A DNA stretch of 64,000 bases from Methylosinus sp. C49 (GTDB taxonomy: Bacteria; Pseudomonadota; Alphaproteobacteria; Rhizobiales; Beijerinckiaceae). The stretch spans positions 744,001 to 808,000 of the forward strand of contig NZ_AP022332.1 of the NCBI RefSeq assembly GCF_009936375.1. The letters are read 5' to 3'. Shown here in pieces: positions 1 to 7,716 of this stretch. A program made the translations under genes and the position numbers. How positions within the stretch are numbered: position 1 is the first letter of the stretch; every line of letters starts with the position of its first letter. The notes beneath the pieces are model-generated. The model saw only the letters and a list, made by a program, of their open reading frames with translations, searched no databases and was not told the origin of the DNA.

Positions 1-64
1 CGATTTTTATCGCGGAGCCGGTCTCGACGGGGCGCGAGGCGAATTCGGAAACGGCGAAGGTCAT
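1..64 (-). CDS. N-terminus of a small membrane-anchored protein, cut by the window edge
   Basis: Only the first 21 codons are inside the window. The start is an ATG at 64, preceded by GAGGATGAGACA, a good ribosome binding site. The peptide begins MTFAVSEF and continues SRPV, nearly the same as the start of the complete gene at 179-475 on the same strand, so the two are tandem paralogues. The function is unknown. By analogy with the complete copy, a membrane segment probably starts right where the sequence is cut. Confidence 0.6.
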   Translation of the reverse strand, partial: MTFAVSEFASRPVETGSAIKI

Positions 65-73
65 TGTCTCATC

Positions 74-105
74 CTCGGTTCGTGTCGTGCTCGGTTCGTG
101 TCGTG
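74..105. repeat. 16-bp perfect tandem repeat (two units)
   Basis: CTCGGTTCGTGTCGTG occurs twice in direct succession (74-89 and 90-105). It lies just upstream of the edge gene's ribosome binding site, between the two small paralogues. It may be a simple slippage product or part of that gene's leader. No function can be assigned. Confidence 0.7.
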
Positions 106-178
106 GGCGGCGCGCGCCGCGCGTATGAGGCGAGATTTAGGGGAGCGGCGTCTCGGCGTTTGTGCGCGAGGGCACAGA

Positions 179-475
179 TCAATAGGCCTTGCGGCAGACC
201 CAGCGCGTGACCTGCCCGCGCACGCCATAGCCTTCGTCGATCTCGACGACGACGGGACGGCAAACGCTCTGCCCGACGTCGGCGGCGGCGAAATTCGCCG
301 GCTCGGCGATAGAGGCGACCGGCGTGGTCGGCGGCGCGGGGGCGGCGACGCTCTGCGCCAAAAAGGCCTTGGCGCCGGCGAGGGCGACGGTCGCGCCGAG
401 GATCACGAAAGCCATGCGCATGGCGGCGTCGGTGCGGACAGGGCGCGAAACGAATTCGGAAACGGCGAATGTCAT
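179..475 (-). CDS. small membrane-anchored protein, tandem paralogue of the edge gene
   Basis: This 98-residue protein of unknown function has a short cytoplasmic N-terminus (MTFAVSEFVSRPVRTD), one hydrophobic segment at about residues 19-40, an Ala/Pro-rich linker, and a C-terminal part with two cysteines (SVCRP and WVCRK). The pattern suggests an inner-membrane-anchored periplasmic domain, possibly with one disulfide. The start at 475 has a good Shine-Dalgarno (GAGGGAGAG). The gene just downstream, cut at position 1, begins with almost the same 16 residues, so this is a recent or selected tandem duplication. No family was recognised. Confidence 0.6.
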   Translation of the reverse strand: MTFAVSEFVSRPVRTDAAMRMAFVILGATVALAGAKAFLAQSVAAPAPPTTPVASIAEPANFAAADVGQSVCRPVVVEIDEGYGVRGQVTRWVCRKAY

Positions 476-581
476 TGTTTTCTCTCCCTCAGCGCGTCGT
501 CGGCGTCATGTCCGGCGAACGATGCTGTTGTAGGAGAGCTGCGCCCGCGTGTTTGTGCTTAGGCGCACAGGAGCGACTAGC

Positions 582-722
582 TCAGCGAATGGCGGGAGGC
601 GGAAGCGGATCGCTCTCCCACACTGGCGAGCGATCGTCGTCGAAGGGCATGAGATCGAGGCGATAGCGGGCGAGGATCACGCCGTCCACGCGCGTGATCG
701 AATGCTCGAGGAATGCACGATG
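582..722 (-). pseudogene. coding-like remnant, C-terminal fragment
   Basis: The 389-bp stretch between the small gene at 475 and htrA has no convincing complete gene. On the minus strand, 722-582 reads as about 46 residues with native-looking codon choice (RAFLEHSITRVDG, then ILARYRLDLMPFDDD) and a stop at 582. Upstream, the frame runs into the palindrome at 765-793. It could be the tail of a gene whose front was lost, or a chance open frame. The codon bias is the only support. Confidence 0.25.
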
Positions 723-764
723 TAGCGCCGCGCCGCCGCGGATCCCGCTCGAGACGCTATGGCC

Positions 765-793
765 GTCATGGCCGGGACGAGCCCGGCCATGAC
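765..793. repeat. 12-bp palindromic intergenic repeat (MAGLVPAMT type)
   Basis: A perfect 12-bp stem (GTCATGGCCGGG / CCCGGCCATGAC) encloses the loop ACGAG. When translated it gives the well-known spurious peptide MAGLVPAMT, the mark of an abundant palindrome in alphaproteobacterial intergenic DNA. It lies downstream of htrA and could act as a 3' end structure, but no T-run follows it on the minus strand. Confidence 0.75.
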
Positions 794-841
794 GTCGTGG
801 GGGCGCGGAGGATGTGCGCATTCGATAGCCGCTGCGCGGTA

Positions 842-874
842 GAGGGCTGGGGAGGGGGCTCCGCTCACCCGCCC
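842..874. repeat. fragment of a G-rich intergenic repeat at the htrA 3' end
   Basis: GAGGGCTGGGGAGGGGGCTCCGCTC-like sequence closely matches the end of the repeat upstream of mutS (45363-45391). It overlaps the htrA stop codon at 865-867, so the last htrA codons may have been replaced by repeat-derived sequence. Confidence 0.4.
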
Positions 875-2289
875 ACCACTGTCGTTATCACCTGTCCTTC
901 GCGGGCCAGCGTGATCTTCCAATAATAATGGCGGTTGATCGTCGCCCGCTCGAGGTCGCGGGTGGTGGCGATCTTCTCGTCATTGACGACGAGGATCACG
1001 TCGCCCTTCTGCAGATTGAGCTGCGCGGCGACCGATTGCGGGTCGATCTCCGCGACGACGACGCCATTGGCCGCGCCCTGCACGGAGAATTCCTCCAGCA
1101 CGGCCGGGGAGATGTTGACGACCGTCGCGCCGGCGAAAGGCGAGGGACCTTTCACCTTCACCGCATCGCGCGCCGGAACTTCGGGAGCGGCGGAGAGCTT
1201 CAAAGGCACGGCGATCGTCTTGCCGCCGCGCAGCACGCCGAGCGTCGCCTGTCCGCCGAGCGGCTTGGTGGCGAGGCGATAGCCGAGCGCCTCTGGATCG
1301 TCGGCCGATTGGCCGTCCACGGTGACGATGACATCGCCGCGCTTCAGCCCCGCGTCGAGCGCCGGGCCTTTCGGGTAGAGATCGGCGACCAGCGCGCCGG
1401 CGGGGCGCTGGAGGCCGAGGCCGTCGGAAATCTCCTTGGAGAGATTTTGCAACGTGGCGCCGAGCCACGGGCGTTTGACCTGCTTGCCGCCGCCTTTGGC
1501 CGCCGCCACGACGATCTTGACCATATTGACGGGAATCGCGAAGCCGATGCCGACCGAGCCGCCCGATTTGGAGAAGATCGCCGAATTTATGCCGATCACG
1601 CGCCCGCTCATATCGACGAGCGGGCCGCCGGAATTGCCGGGATTGATGGAGGCGTCGGTCTGGATGAAGAAGCCATAGTCGGAAATGCCGACCTGCGTGC
1701 GCGCCAGCGCCGAGACGATGCCTTGCGTCACCGTCTGCCCGACGCCGAAAGGATTGCCGATGGCGAGGACGAGATCGCCGACCTCGAGCGCGTCCGAATC
1801 GCCGAGCTCCATCATCGGATAGGTCGCAGCCTCGGTCAGCTTCAGCACGGCGAGATCGGTGCGCGGATCGCGCAGCAGGATTTTCGCCGGTATCTCACGC
1901 TTGTCGGAGAGCGAGACCTTTACGTCGGTCATGCCCTCGATGACGTGATTATTGGTGACGACGAGGCCCGAGGCGTCGACGATGACGCCGGAGCCGAGCG
2001 ATTGCGCCGTCGGCCCGCGCTGGCCGCCGCCCTCGCCGAAGAAGCGGCGGAAGATCGGATCGTCGAAGAAGGGATTGGCCGGCCGCTGCTCGATGCGCGT
2101 CGCGAAGACATTGACGACGGCGGGCGTCGCCTTTTTCACGATGGGCGCGAAGGACAGGACGACGTCGGCGCGCGACTGTGGCAGGGCGCGTTCCTGCTGG
2201 GGCGCGAGCAGGGCCTCCGCCTGCGCCGCCGGGGCGGCGAGCGCGAGAATGGCGAGAGCCGCAAGGAATTGGCGCCGAAGAAAAATCAT
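865..2289 (-). CDS. HtrA/Do-family periplasmic serine protease (DegP/DegQ-like)
   Basis: This 474-residue protein degrades or refolds misfolded envelope proteins in the periplasm. A Sec signal peptide covers residues 1-24 (hydrophobic stretch, then AAQA). The trypsin-like domain has the full catalytic triad: His115 in NNHVIEG, Asp145 in DPRTDLAVLKL, and Ser220 in NPGNSGGPL. Two PDZ domains follow (about residues 270-360 and 380-470). Length and layout are typical of the family. In Rhizobiales a Do protease usually follows rplQ. Here two extra genes lie between, but the strand and order are kept. The 3' end runs into a repeat fragment. Confidence 0.93.
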   Translation of the reverse strand: MIFLRRQFLAALAILALAAPAAQAEALLAPQQERALPQSRADVVLSFAPIVKKATPAVVNVFATRIEQRPANPFFDDPIFRRFFGEGGGQRGPTAQSLGSGVIVDASGLVVTNNHVIEGMTDVKVSLSDKREIPAKILLRDPRTDLAVLKLTEAATYPMMELGDSDALEVGDLVLAIGNPFGVGQTVTQGIVSALARTQVGISDYGFFIQTDASINPGNSGGPLVDMSGRVIGINSAIFSKSGGSVGIGFAIPVNMVKIVVAAAKGGGKQVKRPWLGATLQNLSKEISDGLGLQRPAGALVADLYPKGPALDAGLKRGDVIVTVDGQSADDPEALGYRLATKPLGGQATLGVLRGGKTIAVPLKLSAAPEVPARDAVKVKGPSPFAGATVVNISPAVLEEFSVQGAANGVVVAEIDPQSVAAQLNLQKGDVILVVNDEKIATTRDLERATINRHYYWKITLAREGQVITTVVGG

Positions 2290-2395
2290 CGATCGTCCTC
2301 TCGGGGTGCGATTCGTCGGGGTGAGATTCGGTCCCGCATATTAGCCCGAAAAGCGTCAGACTCGTGGAATTCGCATGAGCGCGTAGGGGCGGGGC

Positions 2396-3073
2396 TCAGC
2401 CGATGGCGCGCGCGAGATAAATCGTGTGGCGGGGATCGCCCTCGGCGCCGCGCGCGGCGATCTCAACGGCGCGGAAGGAAAAGCGCGTCTCCTCGAGCCG
2501 CTCCTCGAAGCGCGGCGACGGATCGGCGGACCAGACGGCGAGCACGCCGGAAGGGGCGAGGGCGCGGCGCATCTTGCGCAGGCCGCGCGCGGAAAAGAGC
2601 GAGGAGTTGATGTCGCAGAGCACCGCCTCCGGGCCATTGTCTATGTCGAGGAGGATGGCGTCATAGGCGCCCGCTTCCGCCTCCATCAGCACGGCGACGT
2701 CGCCCTCCCGCAATTGGACGCGGGCGTCCTCCAGCGGCCGGCCGGCCAGCGGCGCGAGCGGGCCGCGGTTCCAGGCGATGATGTCGGGGAGCAGCTCGGC
2801 GACGATGATGCGCGCATCTCTCGGCGCGGCGTCGAGCGCGGCGCGCAGGGTGAAGCCCATGCCGAGGCCGCCGACCAGAATGCGCGGCGTGGCGGCGCGC
2901 GTCTCGGCGAGGGCGAGACGAGCCAGCGCCTCCTCCGAGCGATGGGCGCGGTTGGACATGAGGTCATAGCCGTTGCAGCGGATTTCATAGACGCCGCCGC
3001 GCCGGCGCAGCAGCAGCTCGTCGCCCGCGGCGGTGCGGGCGCGGGAGAGCTCTTCCCAAGGCTCGAGGATCAC
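2396..3073 (-). CDS. spermidine synthase-like SAM-dependent methyltransferase
   Basis: This 225-residue protein has a Rossmann fold. A glycine-rich SAM motif appears at about residue 67 (ILVGGLGMGFTLRAAL), followed by an acidic strand (VAELLPDIIAW) and a DAILLDIDNGPEA motif, as in SpeE-like proteins. It lacks an obvious N-terminal beta-domain, so polyamine synthesis is not certain and the substrate is unknown. Its ATG overlaps the stop of the upstream DUF4260 gene by 4 bp (ATGA), which indicates translational coupling. It is probably transcribed with the ribosomal alpha operon or from a promoter behind rplQ. Confidence 0.8.
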   Translation of the reverse strand: MILEPWEELSRARTAAGDELLLRRRGGVYEIRCNGYDLMSNRAHRSEEALARLALAETRAATPRILVGGLGMGFTLRAALDAAPRDARIIVAELLPDIIAWNRGPLAPLAGRPLEDARVQLREGDVAVLMEAEAGAYDAILLDIDNGPEAVLCDINSSLFSARGLRKMRRALAPSGVLAVWSADPSPRFEERLEETRFSFRAVEIAARGAEGDPRHTIYLARAIG

Positions 3074-3477
3074 GCTGCCGCGTCCGGCGGCCGCCCGACG
3101 CGGCCGAGATGCGTGTCGCCGAAGGCGCTTCCGTATTTGAGGCCGAAGCCGAGCATTCGGTCGAAGCCGATATGCGCGAAGTGGATCAGCGCGATCGAGA
3201 TCATCAGCCCCTGGCCGAGATAGACGCCGGCGCCGAGCACGGCGAAGGGGATGATGGTCGTATGAGCGATATTATAGGCGATGGCGCCGATACGCGGGCC
3301 GGCGAGATAGAAGGCCATCGACAGATCGGGGAAGAGGAACAGCCAGGCCAACAGGCGCCAATCCGCCCCGAGGCCGAAATAAGCGAAAAGGGCGGCCGCC
3401 ATCAGCGCCGCCCCTTCTAATCTCAGCAGAATTTTCGGCCAGCCGAGAACGCTTCCGCTCGCGGGGCCGGGGAGCAT
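3070..3477 (-). CDS. DUF4260 family membrane protein
   Basis: This 135-residue integral membrane protein has about four hydrophobic segments. The conserved DUF4260 features are FLFPDLSMAFYLAGP, YNIAHT in the middle, and HIGFDRMLGFGLKY followed by FGDTHLG near the C-terminus. The biochemical role of the family is unknown. The start at 3477 lies 5 bp after the rplQ stop and has no clear ribosome binding site, so translation may depend on reinitiation. The stop overlaps the next gene by 4 bp. Confidence 0.85.
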   Translation of the reverse strand: MLPGPASGSVLGWPKILLRLEGAALMAAALFAYFGLGADWRLLAWLFLFPDLSMAFYLAGPRIGAIAYNIAHTTIIPFAVLGAGVYLGQGLMISIALIHFAHIGFDRMLGFGLKYGSAFGDTHLGRVGRPPDAAA

Positions 3478-3482
3478 CGGCG

Positions 3483-3899
3483 TTACGCCGCCTCTTCCGT
3501 CGCGGTCTGGACGGGGCCGGAATCCTGGCCCTTGGCGTCCACGTCGCGGTCGACGAACTCGATCACGGCGAGCGGGGCGTTGTCGCCATAGCGGAAGCCG
3601 GCCTTCAGCACGCGCGTGTAGCCGCCATTGCGCTCCTTGTAGCGCGGGCCGAGCACGTCGAAGAGCTTCTTGACCAGATCGACGTCGCGCAGGCGGGAGA
3701 TGGCCTGACGGCGGGCGTGGAGGTCGCCGCGCTTGCCGAGCGTCACCAGCTTCTCGACGATGGGGCGAAGATCCTTGGCCTTGGGCAGAGTCGTGACGAT
3801 CTGCTCATGCTTGATGAGCGCCTGGGCCATGTTGACGAACATCGCCTGACGATGCTCGTGGGTGCGGCCGAAGCGGCGCTTCTTGTTACGATGATACAT
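3483..3899 (-). CDS. rplQ: 50S ribosomal protein L17
   Basis: L17 is a large-subunit protein near the peptide exit tunnel. The start [20 protein letters not shown] and the N-terminal domain are diagnostic (138 residues, with a usual variable acidic tail). A clear GGAGACG ribosome binding site precedes the ATG at 3899. It is the last gene of the alpha operon, but the 173-bp gap to rpoA is filled by a palindromic repeat (3956-4068), which is unusual for a ribosomal operon. Confidence 0.98.
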   Translation of the reverse strand: MYHRNKKRRFGRTHEHRQAMFVNMAQALIKHEQIVTTLPKAKDLRPIVEKLVTLGKRGDLHARRQAISRLRDVDLVKKLFDVLGPRYKERNGGYTRVLKAGFRYGDNAPLAVIEFVDRDVDAKGQDSGPVQTATEEAA

Positions 3900-3955
3900 T
3901 TGGCGTCTCCGTTATTTTAGCGGCCGCCGTGCCAAGGAACGGCCGTTCCATTATT

Positions 3956-4068
3956 CCCTCTCCCGCTTTGCGGGAGAGGGTGGCCCCGCGGAGCGGGGTC
4001 GGGTGAGGGCCCTCATCCGTCGCGCATTCGCGCGACACCTTCTCCCGCACGCGCGAGAAGGGAGAGGG
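3956..4068. repeat. multi-hairpin palindromic repeat between rpoA and rplQ
   Basis: The element contains a perfect 11-bp stem CCCTCTCCCGC-TTT-GCGGGAGAGGG (3956-3980), a GCCCCGC/GCGGGGT stem, a GTCGCGC-ATTC-GCGCGAC stem (4019-4036), and a final CTTCTC/GAGAAG stem. It matches a repeat type scattered through Rhizobiales genomes. It begins 4 bp from the rpoA stop. Transcribed as RNA, it would put a strong structure between the two cistrons and could attenuate rplQ or protect the rpoA end. This effect is inferred. Confidence 0.8.
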
Positions 4069-4072
4069 CGGA

Positions 4073-5092
4073 TCAATAATGCTCTTCGAATCTTTTGGCG
4101 AGATCGTCGATGTTCTCCGGCGGCCAGCCGGGCACTTCCATGCCGAGGTGCAGGCCCATTTGCGCCAGCACTTCCTTGATCTCGTTCAAGGATTTGCGGC
4201 CGAAGTTCGGGGTGCGGAGCATTTCCGCCTCCGACTTCTGGATGAGGTCGCCGATATAGACGATATTGTCGTTCTTCAGGCAGTTGGCCGAGCGCACCGA
4301 GAGCTCGAGCTCGTCCACCTTCTTCAGCAGCGCCGGGTTGAAGGCGAGCTGCGGGATGGACGGGGCGGCCTCCTCGCGGCGCGGCTCCTCGAAGTTCACG
4401 AACACCGACAGCTGATCCTGCAGAATGCGCGCCGCATAGGCGAGCGCGTCTTCCGGCGAGATGGCGCCATTGGTCTCGATCGTCAGCGTCAGCTTGTCCT
4501 TGTCGAGCTCCTGGCCCTCGCGGGTGTTCTCGACGCGATAGCTCACCTTCTTGACCGGCGAATAGAGGCTGTCGATCGGGATGAGGCCGATCGGCGCGTC
4601 CTCGGCGCGGTTGCGGTCGGCCGGCACATAGCCCTTGCCGGTCGCGATGGTGAACTCCACGCGGAACTCGGCGCCCTCGTCCAGCGTGCAGATGACGAGA
4701 TCGGGATTGAGAATCTGCAGATCGCCAGTGGCCTGGATGTCGCCGGCGGTGACCGGCCCCGGACCCAGCTTCTTCAGCGTCAGGCGCTTGACGCCCTCGC
4801 CGCTGTATTTGATGGCGATGTCCTTGATGTTGAGGACAATGTCGGTGACGTCCTCACGCACGCCGGGGATCGACGAGAATTCGTGCAGCACGCCATCGAT
4901 GTGGATGGAGGTGATCGCCGCGCCCTGCAGGGAGGAGAGCAGAATGCGACGCAGCGCATTGCCCAACGTCAAGCCGAAGCCGCGCTCGAGCGGCGAAGCG
5001 ACGGCCACCGCGATGCGGCGCGGATCGTAACCCGCCGTCACCTCGAGCTTGCTGGGCTTGATGAGTTCCTGCCAGTTCTTCTGGATGCTCAC
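4073..5092 (-). CDS. rpoA: DNA-directed RNA polymerase alpha subunit
   Basis: This 339-residue protein nucleates RNA polymerase assembly. The N-terminal dimerisation domain has [21 protein letters not shown] linker follows, and then the C-terminal DNA- and activator-binding domain ([12 protein letters not shown], then [12 protein letters not shown]). The start is GTG at 5092 (MSIQKNW), preceded by AAGGAAAGG. It lies downstream of rpsK, in standard alpha-operon order. Confidence 0.99.
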   Translation of the reverse strand: MSIQKNWQELIKPSKLEVTAGYDPRRIAVAVASPLERGFGLTLGNALRRILLSSLQGAAITSIHIDGVLHEFSSIPGVREDVTDIVLNIKDIAIKYSGEGVKRLTLKKLGPGPVTAGDIQATGDLQILNPDLVICTLDEGAEFRVEFTIATGKGYVPADRNRAEDAPIGLIPIDSLYSPVKKVSYRVENTREGQELDKDKLTLTIETNGAISPEDALAYAARILQDQLSVFVNFEEPRREEAAPSIPQLAFNPALLKKVDELELSVRSANCLKNDNIVYIGDLIQKSEAEMLRTPNFGRKSLNEIKEVLAQMGLHLGMEVPGWPPENIDDLAKRFEEHY

Positions 5093-5181
5093 TGTGGCGC
5101 CTTTCCTTCAGCTCTCGGCCGGGTCCCGCGCGCCTGCGGCGCGAGACCCCGTCGCAATTCGTCTCGATGAAACAGGTCTCG

Positions 5182-5571
5182 TCAGACGCGGCGGCGCTTG
5201 CGCGGGCGGCAGCCATTGTGCGGAATGGGCGTCACGTCGCGGATGGAGGTCACGGTGAAGCCCGCGGCCTGCAGCGCGCGCAGCGCCGATTCACGACCGG
5301 AGCCCGGCCCGGAAACCTCGACCTCGAGGGTGCGAACGCCATGCTCGCCAGCCTTGCGGGCCGCGTCCTCGGCGGCCATCTGCGCGGCGTAGGGCGTCGA
5401 TTTGCGGGAGCCCTTGAAGCCCATCGTGCCGGCGGACGACCAGGACACGGTGTTGCCCTGCGCGTCGGTGATGGTGATCATCGTGTTGTTGAACGTCGAA
5501 TTCACATGCGCGACGCCGGAAACGATGTTCTTGCGCTCCCTGCGGCGAACGCGGGTGGTCTCTTTTGCCAT
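5182..5571 (-). CDS. rpsK: 30S ribosomal protein S11
   Basis: S11 forms part of the platform of the small subunit, near the mRNA exit. It has 129 residues, with the signature [19 protein letters not shown] and the basic C-terminus [19 protein letters not shown] ribosome binding site precedes ATG 5571. It lies between rpsM and rpoA in the expected order. Confidence 0.99.
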   Translation of the reverse strand: MAKETTRVRRRERKNIVSGVAHVNSTFNNTMITITDAQGNTVSWSSAGTMGFKGSRKSTPYAAQMAAEDAARKAGEHGVRTLEVEVSGPGSGRESALRALQAAGFTVTSIRDVTPIPHNGCRPRKRRRV

Positions 5572-5695
5572 AGTCTCTTTCTCGTCCTTCGGACGCGCCC
5601 GTAATGCCGGGCGCTAGGGCTCGATGAGGGCGGAAGCGCTCGTCGCTCCGCGCCCAGGTGATCGCCGCGGGAGAGTCCGCGACACGTGAATCCGA

Positions 5696-6064
5696 TTACT
5701 TCTTCTTGCCGGCGATCGGCTTCGCCTTGCCCTTGCGGGTGCGGGCGTTGGTGTGGGTGCGCTGGCCGCGCACCGGCAGCTGGCGACGATGGCGCAGGCC
5801 GCGATAGCAGCCGAGGTCCATCAGGCGCTTGATGTTGATCGCCACCTCGCGGCGAAGGTCGCCTTCGACCAGATAGTCGCGGTCGATCGTCTCGCGGATC
5901 TGCAGCACTTCGGCGTCGGTCAGCTGGGCGACGCGACGCTCGGCGGGGATGTTCACCTTCTCGATGATCTCCTGCGCCTTTTTCGGCCCGATTCCATGGA
6001 TATACTGCAGAGCGATGACGACGCGCTTGTTGGTCGGAATGTTGACGCCGGCTATACGGGCCAT
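5696..6064 (-). CDS. rpsM: 30S ribosomal protein S13
   Basis: S13 sits in the head of the small subunit and contacts the P-site tRNA through its C-terminus. It has 122 residues, starting [15 protein letters not shown], with the [20 protein letters not shown] motif and a basic tail. A strong GGAGA site precedes ATG 6064. In most alphaproteobacteria secY and adk lie directly upstream. Here the upstream neighbour is the cyd gene set, so this is the 5' end of the cluster in this genome. Confidence 0.99.
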   Translation of the reverse strand: MARIAGVNIPTNKRVVIALQYIHGIGPKKAQEIIEKVNIPAERRVAQLTDAEVLQIRETIDRDYLVEGDLRREVAINIKRLMDLGCYRGLRHRRQLPVRGQRTHTNARTRKGKAKPIAGKKK

Positions 6065-6159
6065 TTTCTCGTCTCTCCATGTGAGGGCGAGCTCGAGGCT
6101 CGCCGATTAGACCCGCGTCCGGTGGAGGCCGGCCCCTGCGGGCTTTTTATACGACGACG

Positions 6160-6185
6160 GCTCCGTTCCCGCTGAGGAACGGAGC
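6160..6185. other. 10-bp inverted repeat between cydX and rpsM
   Basis: GCTCCGTTCC (6160-6169) and GGAACGGAGC (6176-6185) form a perfect stem with loop CGCTGA. It lies 77 bp after the cydX stop and about 95 bp before the rpsM start. There is no T-run directly after the stem on the minus strand, so it is not a classical terminator. It could be a 3' end structure of the cyd message or a feature of the rpsM leader. Confidence 0.5.
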
Positions 6186-6261
6186 GCGAGGCCGAAGTGA
6201 TGAAGGTGGGGTTCCTAGGCGAAAGCCATCGACCCGTCAAGGCGCTCGGCCCGCTGGTCTG

Positions 6262-6363
6262 TCACTTTTCCTCACTATATTCCTCGAGCTCCAGCCACAT
6301 GGCGTTGATGACGCCAAAGGCGCAGGCGAGGCCGAGGCCGAGAATCCAGGAAAAATACCACAT
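6262..6363 (-). CDS. cydX: cytochrome bd oxidase small subunit CydX
   Basis: This 33-residue single-pass membrane peptide stabilises the hemes of cytochrome bd oxidase. It begins MWYFSWILGLGLACAFGV and continues INAMWLELEEY, which matches the CydX/YbgT family closely (aromatic start, GLG(L)A core, N-A-W-E end). The start at 6363 follows GGAGAGCGCC. It lies 34 bp after the cydB stop, the position where CydX is found in other bd operons. Confidence 0.93.
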   Translation of the reverse strand: MWYFSWILGLGLACAFGVINAMWLELEEYSEEK

Positions 6364-6397
6364 GGCGCTCTCCTTTGCGCGATAAGGGAAATTGCGG

Positions 6398-7537
6398 TCA
6401 GTAGGGGTAATTTTCCTTGTCTCCCACGCTCGCCTCCGTCACCTGCCCGCGCAGCGCATGATAGATCCAGCCCGTATAGGCGAGCACGATCGGCAGGAAG
6501 ACGGCGACCGCCCCCAGCATCAGCGTCAAGGTGAGGCGGCTCGAGGATGCGTCCCAAAGAGTGAGGCTGTGATTGGGATCGAGCGAGGAAGGCAGCAGAA
6601 AGGGAAAGAGGGTGAAGCCCGCCGTGGCGATGACGCCAGCGGTGGCGAGGCTGGAGCCGATGAAGGCCACGATCGGCGCCGAGAGGGCGAGCGCCAGCAC
6701 AGCGACGATGACGCCGAAATAGGTCAGGGCGGGCGCGGCCAACGTCCAGGGGCGCGCCTCATAGGCGGCCCGCCAAGCGCCGGCCTCGCGCGCGACGGTC
6801 TTGGCCAGAGGATTGGAAGGGCCGGAGGGATCGACGGCGCTGGTCAGCACATAGCCGTCGATATTCTCCACGCCCCAATAGCCGGCGTAAGTGAAGGCGG
6901 CGAGCAGCACGATCGCCGCCAGCCAGCCGGCCAGCTTGGCGCGAAAGGCGACCGGGCCTTGCGTCTTGGCGGCGAGCCAGGCGGCGCCTTGCAGCGTTAT
7001 CATGGCGAGGCTGACGAGGCCTGCGAGCAGAGCGAAGGGCGTCAGCAGGCCGAAGAGATCGCCCTCGTAGACGACGTTCAGATCATCGTCGAAGCGGAAG
7101 GGCGCGCCGAGCAGGACATTGCCGAAGGCGACGCCGAAGAGAAGCGCCGGCACAAAGCCGGAGGCGAAGAAAATCCAGTCCCAGGCGCGCCGCCAGCCGG
7201 GCGTCTCCACCTTGCTGCGATAGACGATCGCCGCCGGCCGCAGAATGAGGCCGAGCAGGACGAGGAACATCGCCAGATAGAAGCCGGAAAAGGAGACGGC
7301 ATAGAGCGCCGGAAAGGCGGCGAAGATCGCGCCGCCGCCGAGAATCAGCCAGACCTGATTGCCCTCCCACACCGGGCCGATGACATTGAGCGTCTGCCGG
7401 CGCTCGCCGTCTCTGCGCGCGACGAAGGGATGGAGCACGGCGACGCCGAGATCGAAGCCGTCGGCGATCGCAAATCCGATGAGCAGCGTTCCGAGCAAGG
7501 CCCACCAGACGAGCCGCAGAATTCCGTAATCGATCAT
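6398..7537 (-). CDS. cydB: cytochrome bd ubiquinol oxidase subunit II
   Basis: Subunit II pairs with CydA in the bd-type terminal oxidase, which reduces oxygen with quinol at low oxygen without pumping protons. It has 379 residues in about eight to nine membrane segments and starts [32 protein letters not shown] is typical. The start at 7537 is chosen because GAGGAGA lies 9 bp upstream. The frame stays open upstream to 7720 only because it passes through a palindromic repeat, and those 61 codons are not CydB-like. Confidence 0.95.
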   Translation of the reverse strand: MIDYGILRLVWWALLGTLLIGFAIADGFDLGVAVLHPFVARRDGERRQTLNVIGPVWEGNQVWLILGGGAIFAAFPALYAVSFSGFYLAMFLVLLGLILRPAAIVYRSKVETPGWRRAWDWIFFASGFVPALLFGVAFGNVLLGAPFRFDDDLNVVYEGDLFGLLTPFALLAGLVSLAMITLQGAAWLAAKTQGPVAFRAKLAGWLAAIVLLAAFTYAGYWGVENIDGYVLTSAVDPSGPSNPLAKTVAREAGAWRAAYEARPWTLAAPALTYFGVIVAVLALALSAPIVAFIGSSLATAGVIATAGFTLFPFLLPSSLDPNHSLTLWDASSSRLTLTLMLGAVAVFLPIVLAYTGWIYHALRGQVTEASVGDKENYPY

Positions 7538-7584
7538 GTCGGGAATCTCCTCGATGAGGAAGACGATCAAAAAGTGCGCGCGCC

Positions 7585-7711
7585 CACCTCCCGCTCGAGG
7601 GGGGAGGTCGACCGTCGAAGGCGGGCGGGTGGGGGTGACGTCCCCGGTCTCGGGCTCACCCCACCCCGGCCTGCTTGCGCAGGCCGACCCTCCCCCTGAA
7701 GGGGAGGGTGG
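7585..7711 (+). repeat. palindromic repeat, family A copy 1, in the cydA-cydB gap
   Basis: The element starts with the hairpin CCTCCCGCTCGAGGGGGGAGG and ends with the 9-bp stem ACCCTCCCC-CTGAA-GGGGAGGGT (7687-7709). Conserved internal blocks are GGGGGTGAC and CACCCCACCCC. Copies in the same orientation are at 36003-36130 and 41090-41260. It fills nearly all of the 179-bp gap between cydA and cydB, ending 5 bp from the cydA stop, so it is transcribed within the operon (as the complement). Confidence 0.85.
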
Positions 7712-7716
7712 AAGGA

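Noticed and set aside
677-922. Open frame containing MAGLVPAMT
   Set aside because: Spurious translation of a known intergenic palindrome, overlapping the htrA 3' end.
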